Source: Phoronis pallida (Eukaryota > Phoronida > Phoronidae). Taken from it: a stretch of 15,071 bases of DNA. The notes under the pieces were generated by a model, which ran no database searches, was not told the origin of the DNA, and was given only the letters and a program-made list of their open reading frames with translations. The stretch spans positions 1 through 15,071 of the forward strand of contig JAOXYC010032234.1 of assembly GCA_028565715.1 (NCBI GenBank), written 5' to 3'. Positions 9,401-14,992 of the stretch are shown here, piece after piece. Each line of letters starts with the position of its first letter. Positions within the stretch are counted from its first letter, which is position 1. A program made the position numbers and the translations under genes.

Positions 9401-12400
9401 AAAAAGATACATGTTTCACAAACAGAATAGGAAGTATATAAAATTGTTCACTTACTGGGTGAGATTTCTTTTGATGGTCAGACGTTTCGTCAGATTTCGG
9501 AAAATCAAAGAAGCGATAGAAATCAGGAAACAGCGACCCCTGTTGAACCAAGACAGTGGAGTAGTTCTCGCGCAAGTATACAATCAAGTGCTCAGTCAAA
9601 AGAAGTCCGCCAACACATCAGTCATCGAAAAAAGCACAGAGTAGCTGGGTTGAAACGTCTGACCATCAAAAGAAATCTCACCCAGTAAGTGAACAATTTT
9701 TTATATCATGTTCGGGAGAGAATGAACAATCTATTTTATCGTAGAATAGGAAGTGTGTTTTTGTTTAAATAAATGTTTAAATGTACTTACTGTTAAAATA
9801 ACTTTCTTTTCTAAAGTTTTATAAGCTGGGGATGAGTTATCCTTGACTTCACTCCATTTTTGTTCTGGGGCACCGTCTTTTAGTTTAACAGTGAGAATAA
9901 ACTTAGCCTCAGCTTAAATTAAAGACAAAAGAAATTTATTACAACAAGATTATTATTTTTAAGAACCATTCTAATAACTTAACATGCTTGCCAGATGCAA
10001 GGAAATCCAATTGTTAAAATTGAAATCTCCACAATTCCATTAATTAACTTCAAATAAATTGATTTTGATTGGGTCACGTGATCAAATTTTTTCTAAAAAA
10101 TTTCAATTTATTTTTTATCAAGGATTTTAGGAACAATACATACTATTTTGGTTTTTACTGAGTACAGTTTTAGGTGTTTAAGAAAAACAGGTCTCAACTA
10201 TTTCTAATTTTTAGTTTTGAAATTATTGAATTTTAAAGCTTAAATTTTCTTATTCTCATTTTAGAGAAAAAAACAACGAATGCTTTCAGCAATAAGACCC
10301 AACGGTACAGAACAACCGTAATACTACCCAATGCTTAATTTCTCATCACTCTAGATTCTTTTCTCACCTTTTTTACACTCTTCTTTCTCATTAGATTTGA
10401 AGTAGTCTGTAATACAATCGCACCGATGGTCACCCTCAGTATTTATGCATTGTTCTTTCAGGGGCTGGCATGGTTTGCTGACAAAGCATTCATTTATATC
10501 TACAATAAAATTAAAAGGATATAATTTCATACATGTTTTCCATAAAGTGCGACTGAAAATCCTACCAGGGGTACAATTATTGGCAAAACATGCAGAAAAT
10601 GCTCCGTTTCCAAAGCAGACCACTAATTAAAATTAGTATACAAATTAGATTCATTAAAATTTGTTTAAGAGTTCACAAAATAAGACGGTCACAGTGTGCA
10701 ACATCTCAACACAGTCGTTCTTGGCCTATCGTATATTGTACATATGGGGACACATAAAATTGGATTAGGAAATCAATAAAACTGTAAGGTAAAGAATTTT
10801 AAGTTTAAACAAAACGTCAGCCTTTCATGTACTTTTAACAGATTTCATGAAGGATGGATTATCCAATGAATAATTTGCTACAAACCTGAACACGTTAGAT
10901 TGTTCTTATCAAGAGAATATCCTTTTTTACAGGAACACCGGTAGCCACCAACTATGTTTATACATATCTGTGAACATTTGTCTGTGTTGAGAACACATTC
11001 ATTCACATCTGAAAAATATAAAGAAATAAAAAAATTTCTGAGTAATTTTTTTTTCACGAAATATTATACAAGAAAGCAAAGCAAGAATCAAATATTTTTC
11101 AAGATTAGTTAGTTTTTAAAAATTCTATTTTTGGCCAATTTTGAATAAAATTTGCTTTTGAAGTCAGCAGAGCAAAAATCATTGGCAGACAATTTACCGC
11201 AAAAATGTTATAATCTGAAAACATGGTAAAAACAAGACTACAATTGCAAAATTTAAATTAAAACAAAATTTGCTTAAAATGATCCGCAATGAGTGTAGAA
11301 TTCTTTTTCTCACATGAAACCAAAAACTCACAATTTGATGAAAACTAACACCAAGTTTTATAAAATCATGCACACAAACTTTCAAATCCATAAGAATGTT
11401 TTGAAATGCAGTCTTACTCAGGCTTACCATTGCATCTAATGCCATCACCCTCCAGGCCAGCTGGACACTGTCCACACTTGTAGCCCGTAGCCTTAACACC
11501 ATCTGGGGTACACTCCACACCACTATAGCATGGTTTACTAGAACAGGGGTCTATCTCACAGAACTGACCGCTAAATCCTTTAGTACAAGCACACTGAGCT
11601 ACGTAGAAGCGATCTGCAAAAGTATTGTTCAATGTTAAAAACAAGCTCAGAAATCAGACATTTTTAATCGTTTGGCCATTTTCTGGACGTACAAAACCTG
11701 TGACCATCAAGAAGTAACTTCACAGAAAAAAAGATTTTTTAAATAAAGCCCAATATTTTGACAGTTCTTCAGTAGACTAAAACATTCAACATTTCCTTAA
11801 AGTAAATTTTTGTAAATGATTAAATTCTATTTTTATTATTTAATTTTCATAATTTTTTGCTGGAATCTCCGATGGCAACAGTGGCCCACAAAACCTTAGA
11901 CACATATCTCCTAATTTGTGGTTCACAGTTGGTGCTGGTTGTTTTTGTTGTTGTTATATTGCTATGTATTATCTCCCCTGAGTTTGACCCATGACCCGCA
12001 TACGGGGAGCATAACAGTTGTAACAGTTGTTTTTGTAGTTGTAAAAATCATATAAGAATAACACCAACCTTCATTCACTGTATCTCCCAGTGGTTGACAA
12101 GTCCCACCATTGGCACAATCACACAGTCGAATATTGGGCCAATATACTGCTTTCATACTGTTAGTGTCATCCGTTACAGTAAACTTGATTTTGTAACTTT
12201 CATTCCTAGTTGTTGGTGTCCATTTAAATGTATCGTTGACTGGAAATGGAAATATGATCACATTATTGAAACGACTGAAGGTAATTGAATTTTATCATTG
12301 GACAATAACAAAATGCATATTAAACCAATACATTTTCTTACAAAAAGTCAACAATTCAAGAAACTGATGCATTCTTCAAATAGTATCACCAATTGAAAAT

Positions 12401-14849
12401 ACAATAATGTTGTCATCATCATGAAAACACTAACATTAATATCAATTTCAATGACGATTGGAATTCTAAGAATAAGAAAGAAATCCAAATTCTAACCCTG
12501 CCAATGGTTATTGTAATCACCACAATTTGAATCTTTTGTCACTGACAGTGGGATTTTGTTCTTCTGTGCAATCATACTCCAAATCTTTGTAACATATAAT
12601 GGCACTTGCCCAGTAGAAACAATGTAGTGAAATGACATTAGAAATAGACTTGCCCAATGTAAGCTTGGTTTTATCTAAAGGTTCCGTCACTAAGGAGAAG
12701 GTGACGGTGCCATTTGGTGTTCCAGGGTCTGCAGAGAGTTTGAGTTCAAATGCTTTCCCAACTGTTACAGTTAGTGTGTCACTCATATCTTTAAATGTTG
12801 GTGGTTTATCTACAAAAATTGTAAAAAAATATGAAAGAAAATAAACATCATAATAATTGTCGATGATAATGTTTAGAGAACATTGAAACAAGTCGCATTT
12901 TCAAAGGGTTGTTTTTATATACACTGCATCCTGGTATTATTGGGGTCATGGAAGTCGGACCCTAATTGAACTTTTAACAAAATGAAGTCAACATTTAGAA
13001 ATTGTTAAAAAGATTCTTCGAAGTCAGTGCCCTCAAAAATTCTCAACTGTATTGTCCTGTTATAATAAATTACTTGCATTTCAAATTCAATAAAAAAATT
13101 AACAATAACCTGTTCCCTTATAACGACTGCATGTATCAGATGGTCGTAGTTTATAAAACATTCCACAGAGGTCCTTCTGTGCACCCTCACAACATGCCTG
13201 ATACCCAACGTCTGTAATGTTGCCTGTGGAGACAGAGGTAGCAATGTAACCACCCCCTGGGTAACCAACCAGCAGGGCACCAGAACTAAAATAGAAATGA
13301 ATATATATTAAGAAAAATTGTCACCATAGTTTCCCGTGTCTTAAGACATGCTAAAAACTTCAAAACGGACAGATTCTTTATACAAACAGAGGACACCCTA
13401 CAATATTATAGTGTGGAATTTATTCAAAATTGATTGTACCTCGTATCATAACAGCACTTCTGCTTAGTATCATTCTTTGGTGTCTTAGACTTGAAGCATT
13501 CTGTTCCAACAATATCTTCATAATCTGTATCACTTCCTGCCTGAGTCTTGCTGCAGGGGCATGCATCACTGACAGCCAGCAATGAAGTGATGTTACTGCC
13601 CTTCTGTTCATTGTACCATGCATTGCATGACCCCAAATTGTTCTCTGGTCCAACTTCATATATAAACCTGCCAGGTTTATCTAAAAGATCAACAGGAAGA
13701 AAATTTATCAAATTAAGAAATGTCAAAGTTTAACAAAGATCACTCGAGAAGAAGGAAAACAATAAGATTAAATTCTTAATACCAATCCTTAAAACATTAA
13801 TGTTGCCATCAACACCAGAAGGAATGAATATCATTAAGTTTATACTCCTTACACTTTGAATATACATTCAACCAAACATTTCAATAAATGAAACAGCATT
13901 AATTTGTAATAAGTAGACCATTTCATTTTAGTATCGAACTAATATACCAGCATTGGTTAGATTCCACACAGTGTAAGGCGTGTCAATCTTCTCATCCTTG
14001 TTGGAATCAGCACATGAGTAGCCAATCAGAATCTTCCTCGTTGCATCGCTGTCATCTTTCCATGTCATTTTGTCGGAGTCATAGTTGAAGATAGCATAGG
14101 AGTTCTTGTAATCAGTCGCCATGGCAACTTGGAATGTAGCATCCTATAATGAGAATTAAAATAAAGTTCAGTACAGGTGCAATTAAAATGAAATTTCTTG
14201 ACACTTTAAATATGTTAGCACAAGCTGTTCATTTTCTCAGTAAAGTGGCTGGAAGTAGACAGCAGACTATATAAAACTTTTAAAAGACAGTATGATACAA
14301 ACTAATTTTTAAAAACAAAGCAGAGCATTTGAATGAATAACAAAATATGATTTTCATAAGCCATTAACTTAAATTTTAACCAGTCAAGTATCGTTGATTT
14401 GTTAAATTGAACAACCCCATTTTTGCTACTATTTGGCCAACACTACAGTACTGAATTTACTTGAAAGTTATATATGTCCCTATAAAAATGACAACTGAGT
14501 ATGGACAAAACAATTTGCAAAATCAACTGACCTCCTTTCCTGCATAGGTTGCAGCTGGATAAGGGCTAACATCTGACCATGTCGCCAGCACCAACATCTT
14601 TGGTTCAAAACTGGCATCTTTACTAGCAAGATCAGATTTCACCTTCTTCAGTAATTCTATGTCGCCATCTCCACCACCATCAGTGTATGTTGCAACTTTA
14701 ACGCCAGAGCGCCCGGTAGACTCTATGTCACTCCAAAATGGAGCCACAACGTTTTTATCCTTGGGGAACATAGCGCTTCCTTTATCATCTACAGGAGGGT
14801 TCTGGGTCAGTTGGTGGCTGTCTGTGGTAATGTAACCATTCATGCTGAC
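236..14849 (-). CDS. Mucin-like type I membrane protein (NIDO-AMOP-EGF-SEA-EGF-TM), 5' partial, 18 exons
   Basis: Eighteen exons on the minus strand chain with compatible phases: 14849-14532, 14143-13948, 13680-13440, 13285-13110, 12809-12650, 12274-12069, 11613-11428, 11008-10886, 10499-10368, 9912-9791, 8491-8427, 7629-7457, 6930-6802, 6366-6244, 5975-5909, 4862-4807, 3819-3732, 470-236. Together they are 2796 bases, giving 931 residues and a TGA stop. Domain order is NIDO (partial), AMOP, cadherin-like, two EGF, two calcium-binding EGF, SEA, three EGF, transmembrane helix, cytoplasmic tail. Known relatives are MUC4-like and mucin-like proteins of invertebrates, which act at the cell surface; the function here (adhesion, epithelial surface or signalling) is inferred. 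The start codon, signal peptide and the front of NIDO lie beyond the right edge. No VWD domain is present. Splice junctions are read by eye; the 12650/12274 junction is the least certain. Residue numbers in other entries count from the first visible codon. Confidence 0.88.
1441..1476. repeat. 18-base tandem duplication
   Basis: Two copies of an 18-base unit (1441-1458 and 1459-1476), starting catgtttg and ending ggtcaaaa, differ at one position. Confidence 0.85.
2941..3050. repeat. 110-base hairpin / foldback element
   Basis: The left arm, 2941-2993, pairs with the right arm, 3001-3050, around a loop of only a few bases. Near-perfect blocks include tgtggtccc against gggaccaca, and ttattcagtcaat against attggctgaataa. 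It is either a very short MITE-type element or, if transcribed, a microRNA-precursor-like stem. No clear target duplication was found. Confidence 0.75.
3732..3819 (-). CDS. Exon 17: transmembrane helix
   Basis: Residues 825-853. [20 protein letters not shown], then VVACC, is a hydrophobic run of about 24 residues bounded outside by an acidic linker plus Arg827 and inside by CC-R854. This gives type I orientation. Small residues (G834, G837-G839) form GxxxG-like spacing, which often favours helix pairing. C852-C853 at the inner face could be palmitoylated (inference). The acceptor is CAATTTGCAG, the donor TGCAG/GTATGT. The exon ends in phase 2, which matches the tail exon. Confidence 0.88.
3890..4232. 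mobile_element. Non-autonomous piggyBac-like element with TTAA flanks (343 bases)
   Basis: The element is flanked by TTAA on both sides (3886-3889 and 4233-4236), the invariant target of piggyBac transposons. The ends form imperfect terminal inverted repeats: tcctctgaggcc on the left and ccctccaaggcc on the right read inward. A CCCT-type end is usual for this family. Just inside the left end is an internal hairpin, cgttcc-atatac-ggaacg (3905-3922), and there is a central palindrome at 4046-4071. GC content is clearly higher than the surroundings. There is no transposase, so it is a MITE or a deleted copy. The open frames across it are not genes. Confidence 0.7.
4046..4071. repeat. Palindrome inside the TTAA element
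   Basis: The core ctaatgagctcattag is a perfect 16-base palindrome (4051-4066). It extends five more bases on each side with two G-T type pairs. Confidence 0.8.
4807..4862 (-). CDS. Exon 16: EGF 7 end and juxtamembrane segment
   Basis: A 56-base exon for residues 806-824. [11 protein letters not shown] supplies the last two cysteines of the EGF started in exon 15. An acidic linker (DKVDDEVE) then leads to the membrane. The acceptor is TTTGTTTCCAG and the donor GAAT/GTAAGA. Confidence 0.87.
4863..5908 (-). other. Intron 15 (1046 bases)
   Basis: The intron splits EGF 7. It holds a 41-base perfect tandem duplication (5637-5718) and several dispersed attgggaca copies (near 5391, 5414 and 5505, and one at 4914). 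A GC-richer tract at about 5300-5390 is unidentified. Confidence 0.6.
5637..5718. repeat. Perfect 41-base tandem duplication
   Basis: Units 5637-5677 and 5678-5718 are identical, each running from gaaaaacatagctt to ccaatttct. Complete identity in intron DNA indicates a recent duplication, or an assembly artefact. Confidence 0.9.
5909..5975 (-). CDS. Exon 15: EGF 7, first part
   Basis: A 67-base exon for residues 784-805. [20 protein letters not shown], ending in a further Cys, gives the first four cysteines of a short EGF. The donor CTGCAG/GTACGA gives phase 2, which the next exon completes. The acceptor is ACATTACAG. Confidence 0.88.
6244..6366 (-). CDS. Exon 14: EGF 6, calcium-binding type
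   Basis: Residues 743-783, a complete EGF starting [11 protein letters not shown]. Its core [12 protein letters not shown] fits the Asn-hydroxylation consensus with the aromatic residue in place. NTST (N749) and NATK (residues 778-781) are possible N-glycosylation sites. The acceptor is TCATTGCAG and the donor ACAA/GTAAGC; phase 1-1. Confidence 0.9.
6367..6801 (-). other. Intron 13 (435 bases)
   Basis: AT-rich sequence between the EGF 5 and EGF 6 exons. No gene, repeat or extra EGF exon is seen. Confidence 0.6.
6802..6930 (-). CDS. Exon 13: EGF 5
   Basis: Residues 700-742, a six-cysteine EGF in a phase 1-1 exon, starting [10 protein letters not shown] and containing [11 protein letters not shown]. 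It lacks the D-x-[ND]-E-C start and the C-x-[DN] core, so it is probably not a calcium-binding type. This is the first of three EGFs between SEA and the membrane. The acceptor is TTTTCCACAG and the donor GAAG/GTAAGG. Confidence 0.9.
6931..7456 (-). other. Intron 12 (526 bases)
   Basis: The intron separates SEA from EGF 5. It contains a 17-base perfect tandem duplication at 6997-7030 and is otherwise AT-rich without recognisable content. Confidence 0.6.
6997..7030. repeat. Perfect 17-base tandem duplication
   Basis: Two identical adjacent copies of ttattgtcagtgtttta (6997-7013 and 7014-7030). Confidence 0.9.
7457..7629 (-). CDS. Exon 12: SEA domain, cleavage motif and C-terminal part
   Basis: Residues 642-699. 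It begins [13 protein letters not shown]. The Gly-Ser pair at 644-645 followed by I-D-V occupies the position of the G/SVVV self-cleavage site of SEA domains such as MUC1, and the following strand fits 'GSV.V.Y...F'. The rest ([10 protein letters not shown], 665-674, and the end ALVVSG) fits the second helix and last strand. The acceptor is TTACTAG and the donor TCTG/GTAAGA. Confidence 0.87.
7737..7795. repeat. Dispersed-repeat fragment (atagcacttt / aaaagcactt type)
   Basis: The tract reads aatttatatagcactttat, then, about 15 bases on, aaaagcacttcaca. This closely resembles the 'TTTATATAGCGCTTT...AAAGCGCTTTACA' tract common in interspersed repeats of many marine animals. The family is not determined. 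Confidence 0.4.
8150..8181 (+). ncRNA. Possible hammerhead-ribozyme relic (Penelope-like element end)
   Basis: CTGAAGAT, a short stem (gtact at 8158-8162 pairing with agtgc at 8172-8176), then GAAAC reproduces the CUGAUGA - stem II - GAAA arrangement of a hammerhead core with one substitution. Penelope-like retroelements are known to carry such motifs near their ends. Stems I and III were not resolved, so it may be inactive or coincidental. Confidence 0.35.
8427..8491 (-). CDS. Exon 11: SEA domain, middle strand
   Basis: A 65-base exon encoding residues 621-641. [12 protein letters not shown] gives the strand leading to the SEA cleavage turn ('G..GV.V..L..GS'). The acceptor is GCATTTCAG, the donor GAA/GTGAGT is strong, and the phases (0 and 2) agree with both neighbours. 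N626 in NDT is a possible N-glycosylation site. Confidence 0.85.
8538..8911. mobile_element. 374-base foldback (MITE-like) element
   Basis: The ends are inverted copies: attaaagatactgtctcccc at the left and its near-complement ending ggcagtatctttaat at the right. Complementarity continues along most of both arms (for example caaatcaactagaaatt against aatttctagttgatttg, and ttcaaaaaaaatcggtaaag against ctttaccgatttttttgaa). The centre is a perfect 28-base palindrome at 8724-8751. It has no coding capacity. The target duplication is unclear because the ends are themselves inverted (possibly TA). It is a typical long-stem MITE; the superfamily is not assigned. Confidence 0.8.
8987..9157. repeat. 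Imperfect inverted repeat
   Basis: The left side (agatcagtgacatttgat and, further in, cattctattcagct) is matched in inverse order on the right (gctgaatagagccttccc and atcaaatgacagggatct). Pairing is interrupted, as in an old foldback element. A related tattcagct motif also occurs at about 7998. Confidence 0.5.
9424..9435. repeat. Left 12-base target duplication
   Basis: agaataggaagt, identical to 9743-9754, flanks the insertion between them. Confidence 0.75.
9436..9742 (+). mobile_element. Short Penelope-like retroelement insertion with inverted arms (307 bases)
   Basis: The element lies between identical 12-base direct repeats (9424-9435 and 9743-9754), taken as the target duplication. The left arm (9437-9488) and right arm (9652-9706) are inverted copies of about 52-55 bases, differing by a two-base indel. 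Between them lies the end of a plus-strand reading frame. The non-coding tail follows its stop, and the left arm is an inverted copy of part of that tail. This layout fits a heavily 5'-truncated copy made with an inversion (twin-priming style) or with an inverted terminal repeat, as known in Penelope-like elements. Confidence 0.65.
9489..9644 (+). pseudogene. C-terminal remnant of a GIY-YIG (Penelope-like) protein
   Basis: The frame reads [20 protein letters not shown], then about 25 more residues to TAG at 9642-9644. This matches the end of the GIY-YIG endonuclease domain in Penelope-like and related reverse transcriptases ('EAI.IR...P.LN.D.G....Y..VL'), including the catalytic Glu in the EAI motif and the conserved Asn. 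The reverse transcriptase and the first part of GIY-YIG are absent. The upstream codons of this frame come from the inverted arm, so no real start exists. Confidence 0.65.
9743..9754. repeat. Right 12-base target duplication
   Basis: agaataggaagt, identical to 9424-9435, directly follows the insertion. Confidence 0.75.
9791..9912 (-). CDS. Exon 10: SEA domain, first part
   Basis: Residues 580-620. The reading [15 protein letters not shown], then W599 and [12 protein letters not shown] (606-617), matches the first strand and first helix of a SEA domain ('F...V.L......W...L.D..S..Y..LE..V'). SEA domains occur in the stalks of transmembrane mucins and other glycosylated membrane proteins. The acceptor is a less common AAG after a T-rich stretch; the donor ACA/GTAAGT is perfect. 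The exon ends in phase 0. Confidence 0.85.
9913..10367 (-). other. Intron 9 (455 bases)
   Basis: AT-rich sequence between EGF 4 and SEA. Nothing recognisable is seen. Confidence 0.6.
10368..10499 (-). CDS. Exon 9: EGF 4, calcium-binding type with altered core
   Basis: Residues 536-579, a complete EGF starting DINEC in a phase 1-1 exon with donor AAAG/GTGAGA. The core reads [12 protein letters not shown]: the calcium ligands and the Asn are kept, but the aromatic residue of the C-x-[DN]-x4-[FY]-x-C consensus is His. It lies directly before the SEA domain. Confidence 0.9.
10500..10885 (-). other. Intron 8 (386 bases)
   Basis: The intron lies between EGF 3 and EGF 4. It contains a possible 57-base cryptic exon at 10622-10566 (see findings) and no other content. 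Confidence 0.55.
10886..11008 (-). CDS. Exon 8: EGF 3, calcium-binding type
   Basis: Residues 495-535, one complete six-cysteine EGF in a phase 1-1 exon. It opens with DVNEC and carries [12 protein letters not shown], which fits both the calcium-ligand start (D-V-N-E-C) and the Asn/Asp hydroxylation consensus C-x-[DN]-x4-[FY]-x-C-x-C. The acceptor is TTTCAG and the donor TCAG/GTTTGT. Confidence 0.92.
11009..11427 (-). other. Intron 7 (419 bases)
   Basis: AT-rich sequence between EGF 2 and EGF 3. No extra EGF exon or repeat is recognised. Confidence 0.6.
11428..11613 (-). CDS. Exon 7: rest of EGF 1 and EGF 2
   Basis: Residues 433-494. [17 protein letters not shown] closes the first EGF (C440, C442, C451). 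A second cysteine-rich unit follows: C456, C461, C467, C479, C482, C493, with the motif [15 protein letters not shown]. The same 'PCF.GV.C.........CG.CP.GL.GDG..C' unit follows the cadherin-like region in many invertebrate mucin-like proteins; it is also like a thrombospondin or COMP EGF. The acceptor is TTTTGCAG and the donor AATG/GTAAGC. Both ends are phase 1, as is usual for EGF exons. Confidence 0.9.
11614..12068 (-). other. Intron 6 (455 bases)
   Basis: The intron splits EGF 1. It has short GTT-rich and T-rich simple tracts near 11938-11956 and 12020-12040, and nothing else recognised. Confidence 0.6.
12069..12274 (-). CDS. Exon 6: cadherin-like domain, second half, and start of EGF 1
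   Basis: Residues 364-432. [20 protein letters not shown] then VTDD (residues 377-400) matches the closing half of the cadherin-like fold ('GTFTWTP......Y.I.F.V.D'). [17 protein letters not shown] then begins an EGF-like unit (C415, C417, C423). The acceptor was placed at CCTTCAG/T, which keeps phase with exon 5. A nearer TTTCCAG at about 12236 would start the exon with NDTF but does not match the phase of the previous exon. The donor GAAG/GTTGGT is acceptable. Confidence 0.8.
12275..12649 (-). other. Intron 5 (375 bases)
   Basis: The intron splits the cadherin-like domain. Its boundaries are the least certain of the gene because the donor GTCTAT is weak. No other content is seen. Confidence 0.55.
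12650..12809 (-). CDS. Exon 5: cadherin-like / dystroglycan-like domain, first half
   Basis: Residues 311-363. The reading [20 protein letters not shown], followed by [20 protein letters not shown], resembles the 'PP.F...P..LTVTVGE.F.L.L.A.DPDGD..TFSL' pattern of cadherin-like (CADG or putative Ig) domains that sit between VWD and EGF in invertebrate mucin-like proteins. The acceptor TTTTTGTAG is clear. The donor CAA/GTCTAT is weak and was chosen because it gives the phase needed by the next exon; a different end within about 100 bases is possible. Confidence 0.75.
13110..13285 (-). CDS. Exon 4: second part of AMOP domain
   Basis: Residues 252-310. The reading [17 protein letters not shown] matches the 'G.LLTG.PGGG' stretch after the CCYD motif of AMOP. 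The pair C283-C284, C292, and the ending [13 protein letters not shown] match the conserved 'CC....LC..YY..RPSD.C..Y' finish of the domain. In MUC4-type proteins the next residues lead through 'PP..W.WGDPH' into a VWD domain. Here the exon stops right after SRYKGT with donor ACAG/GTTATT, and the next exon is not VWD. Confidence 0.9.
13440..13680 (-). CDS. Exon 3: end of NIDO and first part of AMOP domain
   Basis: Residues 172-251. The exon begins [11 protein letters not shown], the usual NIDO ending ('PGR[FW].[YF]'). It then enters AMOP (adhesion-associated domain in MUC4 and other proteins) at about residue 187: C190 and W193, the CPCS motif at 212-215, QA at 218-219, C233, and the paired cysteines C247 and C248 followed by YD. 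These are the characteristic AMOP positions. The acceptor is TTTTAG and the donor CGAG/GTACAA. Confidence 0.9.
13948..14143 (-). CDS. Exon 2: NIDO domain, C-terminal part
   Basis: Residues 107-171 plus one base; the acceptor is ATTATAG and the donor CTG/GTATAT. The reading [20 protein letters not shown] matches the typical NIDO stretch 'NTFQAVLATDG..SYAIF.Y'. It follows directly from exon 1 (ending AGKE) in frame. The rest, with IGYSCADSN and NLTNAG, resembles the late NIDO strands where a 'GY..G' and 'SN.G.PGR' pattern is usual. Confidence 0.9.
14144..14531 (-). other. Intron 1 (388 bases)
   Basis: AT-rich sequence splitting the NIDO domain. No repeat or gene is recognised. Confidence 0.6.
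14532..14849 (-). CDS. Exon 1 (visible): NIDO domain, central part
   Basis: Residues 1-106, phase 0 at both ends. The acceptor is a T-rich tract ending CAG and the donor is GAG/GTCAGT. The exon opens with [11 protein letters not shown], matching the 'TNGYISF' strand of the NIDO (nidogen-like) domain, and continues with VVAPFWSDI (about residue 34), the most recognisable NIDO motif, and [12 protein letters not shown] (about residue 86). NIDO is an extracellular domain of nidogen, MUC4, SNED1 and related proteins. The strands that normally precede 'NGYI' are missing, so at least one upstream exon lies outside the window. The ATG codons inside the exon are not gene starts. Confidence 0.9.
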
Positions 14850-14992
14850 CTGAGGAAAAAAAATCATTTTTGACAAATATGGATCAACATAAAATCATGT
14901 ACTGGTCTGCAAGATGTTTTCATAAAGGAGATTCCATGGTGGTCCAAAATACTACTACTGCTTATCACTTCCAAACATTTGCTACTTATTTC

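Larger units (their letters stand above)
8492..9790 (-). other. Intron 10 (1.3 kb), dense in foldback repeats
   Basis: The intron lies between the first and second SEA exons. It contains a 374-base foldback element (8538-8911), a weaker inverted repeat (about 8987-9157) and a 307-base retroelement insertion with target duplication (9424-9754). More than half of the intron is therefore mobile-element sequence. Confidence 0.7.

Noticed and set aside
9351-9599. 82-codon minus-strand open frame
   Set aside because: It is the complement of the Penelope-like remnant and its inverted arm; the plus-strand frame has the recognisable motif.
12069-12236. Alternative shorter exon 6 starting at TTTCCAG/TC
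   Set aside because: It has a good pyrimidine tract and a sensible start (NDTFKW), but its phase does not match any supported donor of exon 5; the CCTTCAG acceptor at 12276-12275 keeps the frame.
12094-12288. Plus-strand frame across the cadherin-like/EGF exon
   Set aside because: It is antisense to exon 12274-12069 and has no motif.
13005-13280. 91-codon minus-strand frame starting MPCWLVTQG
   Set aside because: It is a different frame over the second AMOP exon; the correct frame gives [12 protein letters not shown] and the RPSDTC motif.
13335-13351. Short palindrome gtcttaagac, also at the centre of the foldback element
   Set aside because: At ten bases it is too short and is likely to recur by chance; no further similarity links the two places.
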